Positions 7,945 through 16,617 of a stretch of DNA of 64,000 nt are shown in pieces. A program made the position numbers and the translations under genes. Below the pieces are notes generated by a model. That model made no database searches. It worked only from the letters and a program-made list of their open reading frames with translations, and was not told the origin of the DNA. Source of the DNA: Bacillus carboniphilus (GTDB lineage: Bacteria; Bacillota; Bacilli; Bacillales; JC228); assembly GCF_039522365.1 (NCBI RefSeq), contig NZ_BAAADJ010000058.1, positions 1 through 64,000 on the forward strand, given 5' to 3'. Numbering within the stretch: the first letter of the stretch is position 1; the number at the start of each line of letters is the position of its first letter.

Positions 7945-8697
7945 ATGAGTGAACCAGCACTAACTTTAGATGGTTGGTACAGCCTTCATGACTTACGCTC
8001 AGTGGACTGGACAGCTTGGAAGTCTTTATCCAGTGACGAGAGAGAAGCGGCTCTTTCTGAGTTCTTTCATTTAATGGAGAAATGGTCTGATACAGAGGCT
8101 AATGGACAAGGTAGTCATGCCGTGTATTCTGTTGTTGGCCAAAAAGCTGATCTAATGATTATGCTTCTTCGTCCTACTATGAAAGAATTAAATGATTTAG
8201 AGACTGAATTTAATAAAACAAAATTAGCAGAGTTCCTAATCCCAACTTATTCATATGTTTCAGTCGTTGAGTTAGGAAACTATTTACCTTCTGAAGAAGA
8301 TCCATATGAGAATCCTCATATCCGAGCTAGACTATATCCAGTTCTTCCAAAAACAGAGTATATCTGTTTCTACCCAATGGACAAGCGTCGAAATGGAGAA
8401 GATAACTGGTATATGCTTCCGATGGAAGATCGCCGTTCAATGATGAAAAGCCATGGCATGATTGGCCGTCAGTATGCAGGAAAAGTAAAACAAATTATTA
8501 CGGGTTCTGTCGGTTTTGATGATTACGAGTGGGGTGTAACCCTATTTGCCGATGATGTCCTTCAATTTAAAAAGCTTGTCTATGAGATGCGATTTGATGA
8601 AGTAAGTGCGCGTTTTGGTGAATTCGGTACGTTCTTCGTTGGAACTATAGCTAGCGAAAGTCGTATCAAACAAATTTTTCACGTTAATGAATACTAA
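7945..8697 (+). CDS. hemQ: Coproheme decarboxylase HemQ (ChdC)
   Basis: A 250-residue member of the chlorite-dismutase fold family that oxidatively decarboxylates coproheme to protohaem, the last step of the coproporphyrin-dependent haem pathway of Gram-positives. The active-site region [22 protein letters not shown] contains the tyrosine expected for radical decarboxylation and the histidine expected to bind iron. [29 protein letters not shown] is the C-terminal family block. Start: ATG at 7945, with AGGAG eight bases upstream; a GTG three codons earlier overlaps the Shine-Dalgarno. The order pta-hemQ matches B. subtilis. Terminator at 8714. Confidence 0.96.
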   Translation: MSEPALTLDGWYSLHDLRSVDWTAWKSLSSDEREAALSEFFHLMEKWSDTEANGQGSHAVYSVVGQKADLMIMLLRPTMKELNDLETEFNKTKLAEFLIPTYSYVSVVELGNYLPSEEDPYENPHIRARLYPVLPKTEYICFYPMDKRRNGEDNWYMLPMEDRRSMMKSHGMIGRQYAGKVKQIITGSVGFDDYEWGVTLFADDVLQFKKLVYEMRFDEVSARFGEFGTFFVGTIASESRIKQIFHVNEY

Positions 8698-8713
8698 TCA
8701 AGTATTGTCATTC

Positions 8714-8743
8714 AAGAAGAGGGAGAGCCCTCTTCTTTTTTTT
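8714..8743 (+). terminator. Intrinsic terminator of hemQ
   Basis: AAGAAGAGGG/CCCTCTTCTT stem with an AGAG loop, followed by a T-run. Confidence 0.92.
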
Positions 8744-8765
8744 GCCCCTTAACTTATTTTATAAC

Positions 8766-8793
8766 TCATATTTTCCCAGTTTTCTCATACATA
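8766..8793 (+). promoter_or_regulatory. Sigma-E-type promoter of gerQ
   Basis: TCATATT (8766-8772), 13 bases, then CATACATA (8786-8793) match the mother-cell sigma-E pattern (ATATT ... CATACAnT) very well. gerQ is a known sigma-E gene in B. subtilis. Confidence 0.75.
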
Positions 8794-8925
8794 TGAATTA
8801 GTGAGTAAATGTCCATCTCCAGGGTATAACCAGTGGAACACTGGAAGATATAAGTCCCACTGTTTCTATGCACCAAGTCGTTCAGATGTCCAACTGTATG
8901 TTAAAAAATTCAGGGAGGGATTACA

Positions 8926-9408
8926 TTGTCTCAAAATTACAGCTATCCATATTATCCGTATAGTGGAGCAGCTCCACGCCAGTCTAATCCATATCAATCG
9001 TATGGTGGTTACCCTTATCAAGGACAGCAACAACCACAACAAAATGCCATGCAACAAGCAGGGCAACAACCACCAGCAATGAGTACTACCCCATATACCG
9101 GTCCTCAAGTACCAGGTATGTTGCCGGTGGAACAATCCTATATTGAAAACATTTTAAGGTTGAACAAAGGGAAAATAGTGACTGCTTATTTTACCTTTGA
9201 AAACAGTGATCAATGGCGTTCGAAAGTCTTTAAAGGAGTCATTGAAGCAGCTGGGCGTGATCACTTAATTTTAAGCGATCCACAATCCGGGACTCGTTAC
9301 TTATTACCGCTTCTATTCATGGATTATGCTACATTTGATGAAGAACTTGAATATGAGTATCCATTTGGGGCTCCAGGTGGAAATATGGTTACCTATTCAC
9401 CAAGATAA
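8926..9408 (+). CDS. gerQ: Spore coat protein GerQ
   Basis: A 160-residue coat-associated protein needed in B. subtilis for proper localisation of the cortex-lytic enzyme CwlJ, and cross-linked in the coat by transglutaminase Tgl. The N-terminal 65 residues are low-complexity and rich in Tyr, Pro, Gln and Gly. The C-terminal half is the conserved GerQ domain (EQSYIENILRLNKGKIVTAYFTFE ... LPLLFMDYATFDEELEY). The start is TTG at 8926, with GGGAGG seven bases upstream. It is transcribed alone from the sigma-E-type promoter at 8766, with a 130-base leader, to the shared terminator at 9407. Confidence 0.95.
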   Translation: MSQNYSYPYYPYSGAAPRQSNPYQSYGGYPYQGQQQPQQNAMQQAGQQPPAMSTTPYTGPQVPGMLPVEQSYIENILRLNKGKIVTAYFTFENSDQWRSKVFKGVIEAAGRDHLILSDPQSGTRYLLPLLFMDYATFDEELEYEYPFGAPGGNMVTYSPR

Positions 9409-9436
9409 AAAAACTCGCCAAATGGCGAGTTTTTCT
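9407..9436. terminator. Bidirectional terminator between gerQ and ywdK
   Basis: ACTCGCC/GGCGAGT stem flanked by A-run and T-run, so it can serve both converging genes. Confidence 0.9.
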
Positions 9437-9439
9437 TTG

Positions 9440-9811
9440 TTACGAAAGTTTAAGAGCATAAATCATAAGAAGGACCCACCCTATTAAAAAGGCTACTCCA
9501 CCTAGAGGAGTAATCGCTCCTAATACTTTGATTTGGGTCACACTAAGTATGTAAAGACTTCCAGAGAATAGAAGAATTCCAATAAAAAATAACCAGCCAG
9601 CCCAAGTTAACGAAGCTGAAGCACCTGATTTGGCAATAAGAAGTGCTACTGCAATTAACCCACCCGCATGGAACATCTGGTAGGTTACACCTGTTTTCCA
9701 TGTTTCCAAATACTTATCTGGGATTTTACCTTCTAGTCCATGAGCTCCAAACGCTCCTAATGCCACTGCTAAAAAGCCGTTTAAAGCTGCGAGAAATAAA
9801 AATATTTTCAT
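9440..9811 (-). CDS. ywdK: DUF423 family membrane protein YwdK
   Basis: A 123-residue inner-membrane protein with four hydrophobic helices. The N-terminal block LAALNGFLAVALGAFGAHGLEGK and KTGVTYQMFHAGGLIAVALL are diagnostic for DUF423 (YwdK/YgdD type). No function is established for the family. It is the last gene of the minus-strand ung operon, 16 bases behind ywdI, and next to gerQ as in B. subtilis. Confidence 0.92.
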   Translation of the reverse strand: MKIFLFLAALNGFLAVALGAFGAHGLEGKIPDKYLETWKTGVTYQMFHAGGLIAVALLIAKSGASASLTWAGWLFFIGILLFSGSLYILSVTQIKVLGAITPLGGVAFLIGWVLLMIYALKLS

Positions 9812-9826
9812 TTGTTACATCCTCCA

Positions 9827-10099
9827 TTAAAAGTCAAAAATAGAATCTCCATTGGCTCCATCTTCTGTCACTACTTTTTTCGTATTCGTAGACACCGTTT
9901 GAAGGGAAGGAGATGGATGGATTGATTCTTTTAGAGGTTGAGCGACTGGCTCTCCCTCCTGTTGATTATCTAGTAGTAGTTCACATAAAGCATGTAAGGC
10001 ACGAATATGCTCTCTAGCTTGACGGGAGTCCATGCTAGATTTTGCCTGCCGTAAACAATCTTCCATTTTAGTAAATACGGTTTGTTGAGAAATAGTCAT
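9827..10099 (-). CDS. ywdI: YwdI family protein
   Basis: A 90-residue cytosolic protein. The first 45 residues look helical (TVFTKMEDCLRQAKSSM ... AREHIRALHALCELLL) and match the YwdI family in pattern and position; the C-terminal half is polar and poorly conserved. Start: ATG after GGAGAGGTGACATT. The function is unknown. It lies in the ung operon, as in B. subtilis. Confidence 0.8.
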   Translation of the reverse strand: MTISQQTVFTKMEDCLRQAKSSMDSRQAREHIRALHALCELLLDNQQEGEPVAQPLKESIHPSPSLQTVSTNTKKVVTEDGANGDSIFDF

Positions 10100-10179
10100 A
10101 ATGTCACCTCTCCGGGGCTGTTAAGCGCATAATTAAAAAATTCAAAAATGATCATCATTCTAGGATCAACCTTTTATAA

Positions 10180-10356
10180 CTAGGATGTTCCTTTTTTCTT
10201 ATACTTTAAACATCTCGTCCCAGAAGCCCGAAAAACTTCTAATGAAGGAAGTTGTTTTGTTTTAAATCCATATGCCCTGCAACCTCTAGGAAACTTCGGG
10301 TCCCACGTTACATAGAAATGTTGACATTGTATACAATTCATTCTTTTCTCAGTCAT
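10180..10356 (-). CDS. Small four-cysteine protein (probable zinc binder)
   Basis: A 58-residue protein beginning MTEKRMNCIQCQHFYVTWDP and ending in KYKKKGTS. Cysteines at 8, 11, 26 and 49 (CIQC, then single Cys in RGCRAYG and TRCLKY) suggest one zinc site. Start: ATG with GGAGAG six bases upstream; it begins 17 bases behind the membrane-protein gene, so it belongs to the ung operon. The spaced cysteines and the Shine-Dalgarno make it a real gene although very short. The function is unknown. Confidence 0.85.
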   Translation of the reverse strand: MTEKRMNCIQCQHFYVTWDPKFPRGCRAYGFKTKQLPSLEVFRASGTRCLKYKKKGTS

Positions 10357-10372
10357 GATGAACTCTCCAAAT

Positions 10373-10804
10373 CTATTTCATGCTCATTTTCTTTTTCCAG
10401 ATTAACCCGATCCAAAGTAGCAATGTAGGGATTGGCCATGTCCAGAAGAAAACAGATGAGCCTGGATCAACATCTAGTGATAGAGCAATTAACCACGTAA
10501 ACGGGTTGAAAAAGATGTAGTATAGAAAGTTCATCCCCATTGGACCTGGTGCCATCGTAATCGAAAGTAATAACGATAATGCCATTAGGGCTGGTGCAGA
10601 AACTGACAGAAGCATTCTTTTCTTATTAAAGGAGTCCACTCTCATTTTTACTAGTTTTCCGGCAATCAAGTAAGCAGCTGAAAGTAGGACTAGGAAAATG
10701 AGGGCAAAAAGCCTCCCTTTATTGTCACTGTATAAAAAAGCAGTTAAAGCAACCCCTGATAAAATCAAGTGTATGATAAACGACCATATCAAGTTATAAA
10801 GCAT
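10373..10804 (-). CDS. Hypothetical four-helix membrane protein
   Basis: A 143-residue protein with four predicted membrane helices (about 5-25, 30-50, 64-82, 112-135), a Lys-rich cytosolic C-terminus and no catalytic motif that I recognise. The start ATG follows AGGAAGAGGG. It sits 26 bases behind ung and 17 bases before the Cys-rich small gene, so it is co-transcribed with them. B. subtilis has another membrane gene (ywdJ) near this place, but I see no clear family match. Confidence 0.75.
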   Translation of the reverse strand: MLYNLIWSFIIHLILSGVALTAFLYSDNKGRLFALIFLVLLSAAYLIAGKLVKMRVDSFNKKRMLLSVSAPALMALSLLLSITMAPGPMGMNFLYYIFFNPFTWLIALSLDVDPGSSVFFWTWPIPTLLLWIGLIWKKKMSMK

Positions 10805-10830
10805 CTATATCCCTCTTCCTATTCGGGTTT

Positions 10831-11508
10831 CTATTTGTCTGGTATGTGCCAGTCGACTTCAGTAACATTCCATTTCTTTAATATATGATTTGCCTTGGAA
10901 AAGGGACTACTCCCAACGAATCCTTTTGAAGCTGACAATGGACTGGGATGCGGTGACATCAGGCATACATGTCGACTTTCATCAATTTGCACTCTTTTCG
11001 CCTGTGCGGGTTTTCCCCATAAAATAAAAATGACTGGCTTTTCCCTCTTATTTAGTAATTGAATAATTTGGTCAGTAAAGACTTCCCAGCCCTTCCCTTT
11101 GTGGGAGTGGGCACATCCATCTCTCACAGTGAGTACCGTATTTAATAGTAGAACCCCTTCTTTTGCCCATTTCACTAGACAACCATGACTAGGACTTTTT
11201 AGTCCTAAGTCAGTTTGAAGTTCCTTATAAATGTTCCGTAGTGAAGGAGGAATCTTTTCTCCTATGTTAACAGAAAAACTTAAACCATGTGCTTGATTAG
11301 GTCCATGATAGGGGTCTTGCCCAAGAATCACGATTTTAACATCGTTATAATCTGTTAGTTGAAGTGCTCGAAAAACATCTTCCTTTTTGGGATATATGGT
11401 TTCCGTTTTGTACTCTTCATCCAAAAAAGCGATAAGCTCTTTAAAATATGGCTTTTCCCATTCTTCCTTTAGAAGTTCTGTCCACTTTTCCCCAAGTTGC
11501 GGTTTCAT
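10831..11508 (-). CDS. ung: Uracil-DNA glycosylase
   Basis: A 225-residue family-1 uracil-DNA glycosylase that removes uracil from DNA and begins base-excision repair. The water-activating motif [18 protein letters not shown] carries the catalytic aspartate D65. HPSPLSA near residue 187 is the DNA-minor-groove loop with the second catalytic histidine, and [10 protein letters not shown] binds uracil. Full length for the family. It is the first gene of a five-gene minus-strand operon (ung, membrane protein, Cys-rich protein, ywdI, ywdK). Confidence 0.97.
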   Translation of the reverse strand: MKPQLGEKWTELLKEEWEKPYFKELIAFLDEEYKTETIYPKKEDVFRALQLTDYNDVKIVILGQDPYHGPNQAHGLSFSVNIGEKIPPSLRNIYKELQTDLGLKSPSHGCLVKWAKEGVLLLNTVLTVRDGCAHSHKGKGWEVFTDQIIQLLNKREKPVIFILWGKPAQAKRVQIDESRHVCLMSPHPSPLSASKGFVGSSPFSKANHILKKWNVTEVDWHIPDK

Positions 11509-11562
11509 CTTTATAAAACTCCCTTAAAATTAAGTATCACTTTCATTATAAAGAAAAGTTTT

Positions 11563-11590
11563 AGGTTTAAAACCCTTTCGTTTCGGAGAC
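11563..11590 (+). promoter_or_regulatory. Weak candidate sigma-B promoter of the YflT-like gene
   Basis: AGGTTTAA (11563-11570) is a perfect sigma-B -35, but after 14 bases the -10 is GGAGAC, matching GGGTAT at only three positions. Confidence 0.35.
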
Positions 11591-11643
11591 AACAAAACTA
11601 GGAATATACATGCGGACCTTTTTTCCTAATAGAGGTGATAATG

Positions 11644-11964
11644 ATGAAGGTACAGGTTGTTGAAAATGGGCTTCAGGCAGCAAGAGTCATAGAGGAATGG
11701 ATTCAAGAGGGCTACTCACGGGAACTCATTTACTTATTTGCACTTAATGAAAATCGGTCAGAGAACCTGACGCATTGGACGGAAACAGGTGATATGAGCT
11801 TAATGGAGTTGGGGTTCGGTGAGACCATTGAGAACTTCTTCCGTCCAAGGGATCGAGAATTATACTCTATGTTTACGTCTCTTGGTATTGATAGTCACTA
11901 TGCGTATGAACTAGAGGCAGATTTGGAAAGAGGAAGAATTGTGATGGTTGGGGTGCACAAGTAA
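11644..11964 (+). CDS. General stress protein 17M-like (YflT domain)
   Basis: A 106-residue protein of the YflT / general stress protein 17M family: MKVQVVENGLQAARVIEEWIQEGYSRELIYLFAL at the N-terminus and a C-terminal ELEADLERGRIVMVG strand typical of this two-helix/strand fold. In B. subtilis these are sigma-B-controlled proteins of unknown function. Three close ATG codons are possible; the one at 11644 is best spaced from AGAGGTGAT. Transcribed alone, ending at the hairpin 11966-11994. Confidence 0.85.
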   Translation: MKVQVVENGLQAARVIEEWIQEGYSRELIYLFALNENRSENLTHWTETGDMSLMELGFGETIENFFRPRDRELYSMFTSLGIDSHYAYELEADLERGRIVMVGVHK

Positions 11965-11965
11965 A

Positions 11966-11994
11966 AAAGTGCAAGGAAGGTCCCTCGCACTTTT
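11966..11994. terminator. Bidirectional terminator
   Basis: AAAAGTGC/GCACTTTT stem with inner partial pairing, flanked by A-run and T-run, between the converging YflT-like gene and ABC permease gene. Confidence 0.8.
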
Positions 11995-12718
11995 AAAAAA
12001 CTTTCCTCTTTATATAAATAGATCCAATCAAGCTAAACACAATGGTACTAATTAAAATGACCGTCCATAACGTTGTTTGTGACACGTAGAAAGAGGCATT
12101 TTCCCCAGATGGGAACATAGCAAAGAATGGTTGCACCCATGGATAATATGGAGCAAAATCTTCTGAGTTTGCTACTAATATATTTGGAAGAGTGAAAATA
12201 ACAGCGATTGTAAAAGGTGCTGCAAAACTACTCCAAATGGTTGAAAACCACATTTGGAGTATAACAAGTGGGGTACAAGCTAACGTTCCTCCGATTAAAA
12301 ATTGGATGGCTAACTCCCACGGAAAGGGAGAACCGAATCCCTTTATCATTCCAATTGTCATACAACCAGCAAGAAGTATGATTTGGGTTACTGTGAGTAG
12401 CCCCATGACCACTAGCCACTTAGAGAAAATAACACTTAATCTTGTGACAGGAAGGGATAATAACTGCTTCCATCCCCCATCTAAGTGTTCAAAACGGCAG
12501 ACAAATGCGGAATAGACACCAACCAGCAATGGGAAAAACAAAAGGGCATGTACTAAAACCATAATCCCAAGAACATCATGCCAAGGTTCCGGCGAGTTAG
12601 GAAAGTTCATGTTCAAACCAGCGATGGTTGCGATGGCTGGACTTAATAGAGATAACAGCCATACATTTGTTTTTTTCATCTTCAACCATTCTACTTGTAG
12701 TAGCGAAGCTATCTTCAT
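11993..12718 (-). CDS. ABC-2 permease, lantibiotic-immunity type (LanG/MutG-like)
   Basis: A 241-residue membrane protein with six hydrophobic helices and the N-terminal LLQVEWLKMKKTNVWLLSLLSPAIA typical of ABC-2 permeases of lantibiotic immunity exporters. ERFEHLDGGWKQLLSLPVTR-like residues (here FEHLDGGWKQLLSLPVTRLS) form the conserved cytoplasmic loop. Its start overlaps the stop of the preceding permease by four bases. With the next two genes it forms an ATPase-permease-permease exporter expected to remove cationic antimicrobial peptides from the membrane. No lantibiotic biosynthesis gene lies nearby, so it is a resistance system rather than self-immunity. Confidence 0.85.
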   Translation of the reverse strand: MKIASLLQVEWLKMKKTNVWLLSLLSPAIATIAGLNMNFPNSPEPWHDVLGIMVLVHALLFFPLLVGVYSAFVCRFEHLDGGWKQLLSLPVTRLSVIFSKWLVVMGLLTVTQIILLAGCMTIGMIKGFGSPFPWELAIQFLIGGTLACTPLVILQMWFSTIWSSFAAPFTIAVIFTLPNILVANSEDFAPYYPWVQPFFAMFPSGENASFYVSQTTLWTVILISTIVFSLIGSIYIKRKVF

Positions 12719-13428
12719 GATGATCCTACCTCCTTATTTACAAAGTCCACTAATGAAACAACTCCTACTAAAAACCCTACGACCGTAGCTAACAGTAAGG
12801 TTTCCATTTCTCCCCATGGGGAAACTAAAAACGGCCAAACCCATGGTAGCCACTTTGGTGCAATATATGACCAAAGAGATATGACAGTCCCTAACACCCC
12901 TATTGAGATAGCCAAACTCTGATTGGTAAATCGTACAGACAACCAGAGTTGCATGAGGATAATGGGCAGAGCAGCTACAGTTGGTAATGCACAATAACGA
13001 ATCACATCGTTAATGGGGATATTTGTTCCGAATTTTAGGCATACGCCCAAAATGACCGCGCCCACTGATAGAAGGATAGTAGAAACTACTAACAAAATAA
13101 GACTTGTCATCACCTTTGAAACATAAAATTTACTCTTACTAACAGGCAGAGCAAACCATTGTTTCCAAGAACGTGATTGATGTTCCATGTTAGCCAGCAT
13201 CGAAGTAATAATGGTAGAACCAATAATTAAAGCAGGTACTCCCAAAGAGCCCACATTTTGTAAAAGAGCTGCCCATAGGTTTCCAGTATGCTGTGCAGTT
13301 AACCAATCATAGCGGATTCCCCAGTTTACGGCTTGAAGAGCTACGACCCCAAAAGGGCCAAGAAATATGAGCAACCAAATGCCCCTGCGTTTTATTTTTA
13401 AAAACTCGACAGACAATAATTGACTCAT
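12715..13428 (-). CDS. ABC-2 permease, lantibiotic-immunity type (LanE/MutE-like)
   Basis: A 237-residue membrane protein with six helices. SVEFLKIKRRGIWLLIFLGP at the N-terminus and MEHQSRSWKQWFALPVSKSKFY in the first cytoplasmic loop parallel the same places in its partner (EWLKMKKTNVWLL and LDGGWKQLLSLPVTRL), which shows that the two permeases are diverged homologues. It overlaps both neighbours by four bases, a sign of translational coupling. Confidence 0.85.
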   Translation of the reverse strand: MSQLLSVEFLKIKRRGIWLLIFLGPFGVVALQAVNWGIRYDWLTAQHTGNLWAALLQNVGSLGVPALIIGSTIITSMLANMEHQSRSWKQWFALPVSKSKFYVSKVMTSLILLVVSTILLSVGAVILGVCLKFGTNIPINDVIRYCALPTVAALPIILMQLWLSVRFTNQSLAISIGVLGTVISLWSYIAPKWLPWVWPFLVSPWGEMETLLLATVVGFLVGVVSLVDFVNKEVGSS

Positions 13429-14336
13429 AGGGAGCCCTCCCCGCTTGTCATTTCCAAGAACAAGTCCTCTAATGTCTTATTCTCTTCTTTCACTCTATAA
13501 ATGGATACTTCGTTTTTTACTAATATCTCAACTGCTTTTGCCACCATTTCATTTGACGTATCTTGTAAGAATAGAGAATCCTTTTCCTGATTGGTCTTCA
13601 TCCCACTTGAGAGAAGAGCCTGTAATCCTTTTTCCGGTTTATTAACGGTTACCTTGATTGACCCATGGGATTGAGCCCGTAAATCATGAATAGAACCTTG
13701 GTACAACAAGTTTCCCTTTGAAATGATTCCCACTTGTGTTGCTATATGATCAATTTCTGTTAAAAGATGACTAGACACTAAAATACTCATGTCTCGCTGT
13801 TTCGGTAATGTTTTTATAAGTTCCCTCATTTCTAAAATCCCCGCAGGGTCTAACCCATTGGTCGGCTCATCTAATATGAGCAACTTAGGATTTCCAAGTA
13901 ATGCCGTGGCAATCCCTAATCGCTGCTTCATACCGAGAGAATAGTTTTTCACTTGTTTCTTAGCTTCTTTGGTTAGTCTAACAAGGGAAAGAACTTCCTC
14001 AATATTGGATTTAGGAACACCGATAATTTTTCGGACACATTCTAAATTCTCAATGGCATTTAAATGACCATAATAGGATGGAGACTCAACCAATGAACCT
14101 ATATCTCTTAAAATGGACATTCTATTTTTCACTAAATCCTTTCCGAAAATGGTTATGTTACCCTCGGAAGGCTTCATTAAACCTAAGAGCATTCGAATCG
14201 TGGTTGTTTTCCCTGCTCCATTAGGTCCTAAAAACCCGTACACTTCTCCTTGTCCAATTTTTATATTCAACTGGTTCACTATGTGGTTTCCCTTTATTGT
14301 TTTTGTAAGCCCTTGTGTTTCGATTATATTTTCCAT
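13425..14336 (-). CDS. ABC transporter ATP-binding protein, lantibiotic-immunity type (LanF/BcrA-like)
   Basis: A 303-residue ATPase. Walker A is FLGPNGAGKTTTIRMLLG, the signature is NYSLGMKQRLGIATALLG, Walker B with the catalytic glutamate is LLILDEPTNGLDPAG, and the H-loop is VSSHLLTEID. The C-terminal 80 residues after the ATPase core are the extension usual for the BcrA/LanF group. Start at 14336: ATG behind GAGAGGTGAGG; an ATG seven codons upstream has no ribosome-binding site. It is the first gene of the exporter operon and faces the two-component system at 14487, so the two are probably linked in regulation. Confidence 0.92.
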   Translation of the reverse strand: MENIIETQGLTKTIKGNHIVNQLNIKIGQGEVYGFLGPNGAGKTTTIRMLLGLMKPSEGNITIFGKDLVKNRMSILRDIGSLVESPSYYGHLNAIENLECVRKIIGVPKSNIEEVLSLVRLTKEAKKQVKNYSLGMKQRLGIATALLGNPKLLILDEPTNGLDPAGILEMRELIKTLPKQRDMSILVSSHLLTEIDHIATQVGIISKGNLLYQGSIHDLRAQSHGSIKVTVNKPEKGLQALLSSGMKTNQEKDSLFLQDTSNEMVAKAVEILVKNEVSIYRVKEENKTLEDLFLEMTSGEGSL

Positions 14337-14486
14337 TAACCTCACCTCTCTTTCCATTGTAGATTCCTTGGTTAAAACTACAGGTTAGGTAAGTTTAAAT
14401 TTCGTTTAAGATTAATGACGGTATCGTTTAATTTTCCCAAATCATGGTATATTGGTACGTATGAAACTGTAAAAGGATGAAGTGCT

Positions 14487-15155
14487 GTGGCAAGGATTTT
14501 ATATGTAGAAGACGATACCGAAATCGGCTCCTGGTTAAAAAGAGAGCTTGAGGATTCTAATCATGATGTGACTTGGATTCAGACTGGTGATCAGGCAACC
14601 CATTACATTGATCAGGTAGATGCTGTCATTTTAGATGTCATGCTACCTGGATTAGATGGTTTTACTGTGGGTCAACGTTTGAAAAAACAACAGCCTGATG
14701 TGCCCATTTTGATGCTTTCAGCTAGAACGAGCGTGGATGATAAATTACAAGGATTAGATTTTGCAGATGATTACGTGACGAAGCCGTTCCACCCTGAGGA
14801 AATTTTGGCTAGAATTGAAGTCTTACTGCGACGCTATAATAAGCAGCAAGAAAAGATCATAAAACTCAATCATTTAACAGTCTATCTGGACCAAAATAGA
14901 GTGGTAGATGAACAGGGAGAAGATATTGTTTTAACCGGAAAGCAGTTTTATATTTTTCACTATTTACTAAGACATCCCAATCAGATTCTAACAAAAGAGC
15001 AAATATATGAAGCAGTATGGGGAGAGCCTTTAATAGAGGGGGATAAAACATTAATGGTTCACATTCGCCATTTGCGCGAAAAAATTGAATTATATCCGAG
15101 TCAACCGATGATTCTAGAAACGATTCGTGGGATTGGCTATCGTGTGAAGCTATGA
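14487..15155 (+). CDS. OmpR-family response regulator
   Basis: A 222-residue regulator. Receiver domain 1-115 with acidic pocket E8-D9-D10, phospho-acceptor D50 in DAVILDVMLPG, and the conserved Lys in YVTKPFHPEE. A winged-helix DNA-binding domain fills 125-222, ending in HIRHLREKIELYP and ETIRGIGYRVKL. GTG start after AAAGGATGAAG. It overlaps the kinase gene by four bases and is divergent from the exporter operon, which it most likely controls in response to a peptide antibiotic, by analogy to known lantibiotic-resistance modules. Confidence 0.94.
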   Translation: MARILYVEDDTEIGSWLKRELEDSNHDVTWIQTGDQATHYIDQVDAVILDVMLPGLDGFTVGQRLKKQQPDVPILMLSARTSVDDKLQGLDFADDYVTKPFHPEEILARIEVLLRRYNKQQEKIIKLNHLTVYLDQNRVVDEQGEDIVLTGKQFYIFHYLLRHPNQILTKEQIYEAVWGEPLIEGDKTLMVHIRHLREKIELYPSQPMILETIRGIGYRVKL

Positions 15156-16540
15156 AGAAAAAGGTGAAATTCCGCCAATCTTTATTATCTAAATATATAT
15201 TGGTTATATTTTGCGCCCTTTTGGTGATCCCCTTTTCTATGCCGATTGTGTCTATTGCTATATTTCTCCCCCTTTCTGAGTTTCAATCTAACCAAAATCC
15301 TTATGCCAATCATAAAGACTTAGAAGAGATGTGGCATAGCAAAGCCAAAGAGTTAGATGGGGCGACACCAGAAGAAATTGATTTAGCACTCCAACAACTG
15401 AAGAGAGACTATTCAGAGGCAAGCCTTTTTTGGGTGAATCAGGATGGCGGACTCGAACTGCAGCTACCCTCAAATCCTGATTTACCACAGAATTGGACAG
15501 CATCTTATACAGTAGAATTTATGAAAAAGAGTTATAATGGGGACCCTTTTACGATTGTTGCTTTTATAGGGAATGCTTCGAAACAAGGCTTTATGGTTTT
15601 CCAAGTGGCAAGGGATGCTATGCGGACAGAATTAGATGTTATACAAGATAAATATGGTTCCGTTTACTTCATTGGTGTGCTAGTTATATTGGTCGTTTTT
15701 ATGATTTTTTCTGGTTGGTTTTTTTACAATATCAGAAAAAGACTGATCTCATTAGAAAAAGCCATGCACATTGAAGACGATACCCCGCTACTGCCTGACC
15801 CTGTTTCCATCATTAAAAAAGATGAAATAGGGGCTCTTGAACAAGCTTTTAATGAAATGGTTTTGAAGCTACAGCAAAGTCGAGAAAGAGAGCGAAAAGA
15901 AGAAGAACTGCGAAGGCAGCTAATCGCCAATCTATCTCATGATTTACGAACACCGCTAACAACGATACGAGGCTATGCCTATTCATTGAAAAAAGAAGGT
16001 TTATCGAGTGAGGGAAATCAATCATTACAGCTTCTGGACCAGAAAATTTCCTATATGGGAAGACTAATCGAAAATCTATTATCCTATTCCCTCTTAACCT
16101 CAGGTAAATATCCATATAAGCCGGTCAGGCAGGATCTAGTTCGTGTCATTAAAACGGTCTTAGCCTCCTGGTATCCCGTATTTGAGAAAGAGGGGTTTAC
16201 GATTAACATCGATTTGCCTGAAAGCAAAATCCTAACTGATATTGATGAACATTGGTTACAGAGAATGCTGGATAATTTGTTTCAAAATATATTAAGACAT
16301 GCAAGCGAGGGAAAATATGTTGGGGTTCAATTAGGAGTTTCCGAATCGAAATTCACACTAACGGTTGAGGATAAAGGACCTGGAATGAACGCAACCTCCA
16401 AAGAAAAAGGAGTAGGTGTCGGTCTATCCATTATTTCCCTTATGACAAAAGAATTAGGATGGAAATGGGACATTGAATCAAGCCAAGCTGGAACTAGAAT
16501 GATTTTCACGAATTCCTTTCCCCTTTTTAATGAAAAATAA
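15152..16540 (+). CDS. Sensor histidine kinase
   Basis: A 462-residue membrane kinase. TM1 at about 15-40, an extracellular sensor domain of about 130 residues (42-170), TM2 at about 172-192, then a HAMP-like linker. The phospho-acceptor is H263 in NLSHDLRTPLTTIRGY. The ATPase part has N-box DNLFQNILRHA, G1 DKGPGM and G2 GVGVGLSII. The large outer domain separates it from short-loop BceS-type kinases, in which the transporter does the sensing, and resembles kinases of lantibiotic-immunity exporters that may sense the peptide directly. The partner is the regulator encoded just upstream. Confidence 0.94.
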   Translation: MKKKVKFRQSLLSKYILVIFCALLVIPFSMPIVSIAIFLPLSEFQSNQNPYANHKDLEEMWHSKAKELDGATPEEIDLALQQLKRDYSEASLFWVNQDGGLELQLPSNPDLPQNWTASYTVEFMKKSYNGDPFTIVAFIGNASKQGFMVFQVARDAMRTELDVIQDKYGSVYFIGVLVILVVFMIFSGWFFYNIRKRLISLEKAMHIEDDTPLLPDPVSIIKKDEIGALEQAFNEMVLKLQQSRERERKEEELRRQLIANLSHDLRTPLTTIRGYAYSLKKEGLSSEGNQSLQLLDQKISYMGRLIENLLSYSLLTSGKYPYKPVRQDLVRVIKTVLASWYPVFEKEGFTINIDLPESKILTDIDEHWLQRMLDNLFQNILRHASEGKYVGVQLGVSESKFTLTVEDKGPGMNATSKEKGVGVGLSIISLMTKELGWKWDIESSQAGTRMIFTNSFPLFNEK

Positions 16541-16617
16541 TACTGGTATAATGTATTTCGTAGATTTCCTATCAGGATTGTCTAATATTCATATTCTCTT
16601 ACATAGGGGGTAATAAA

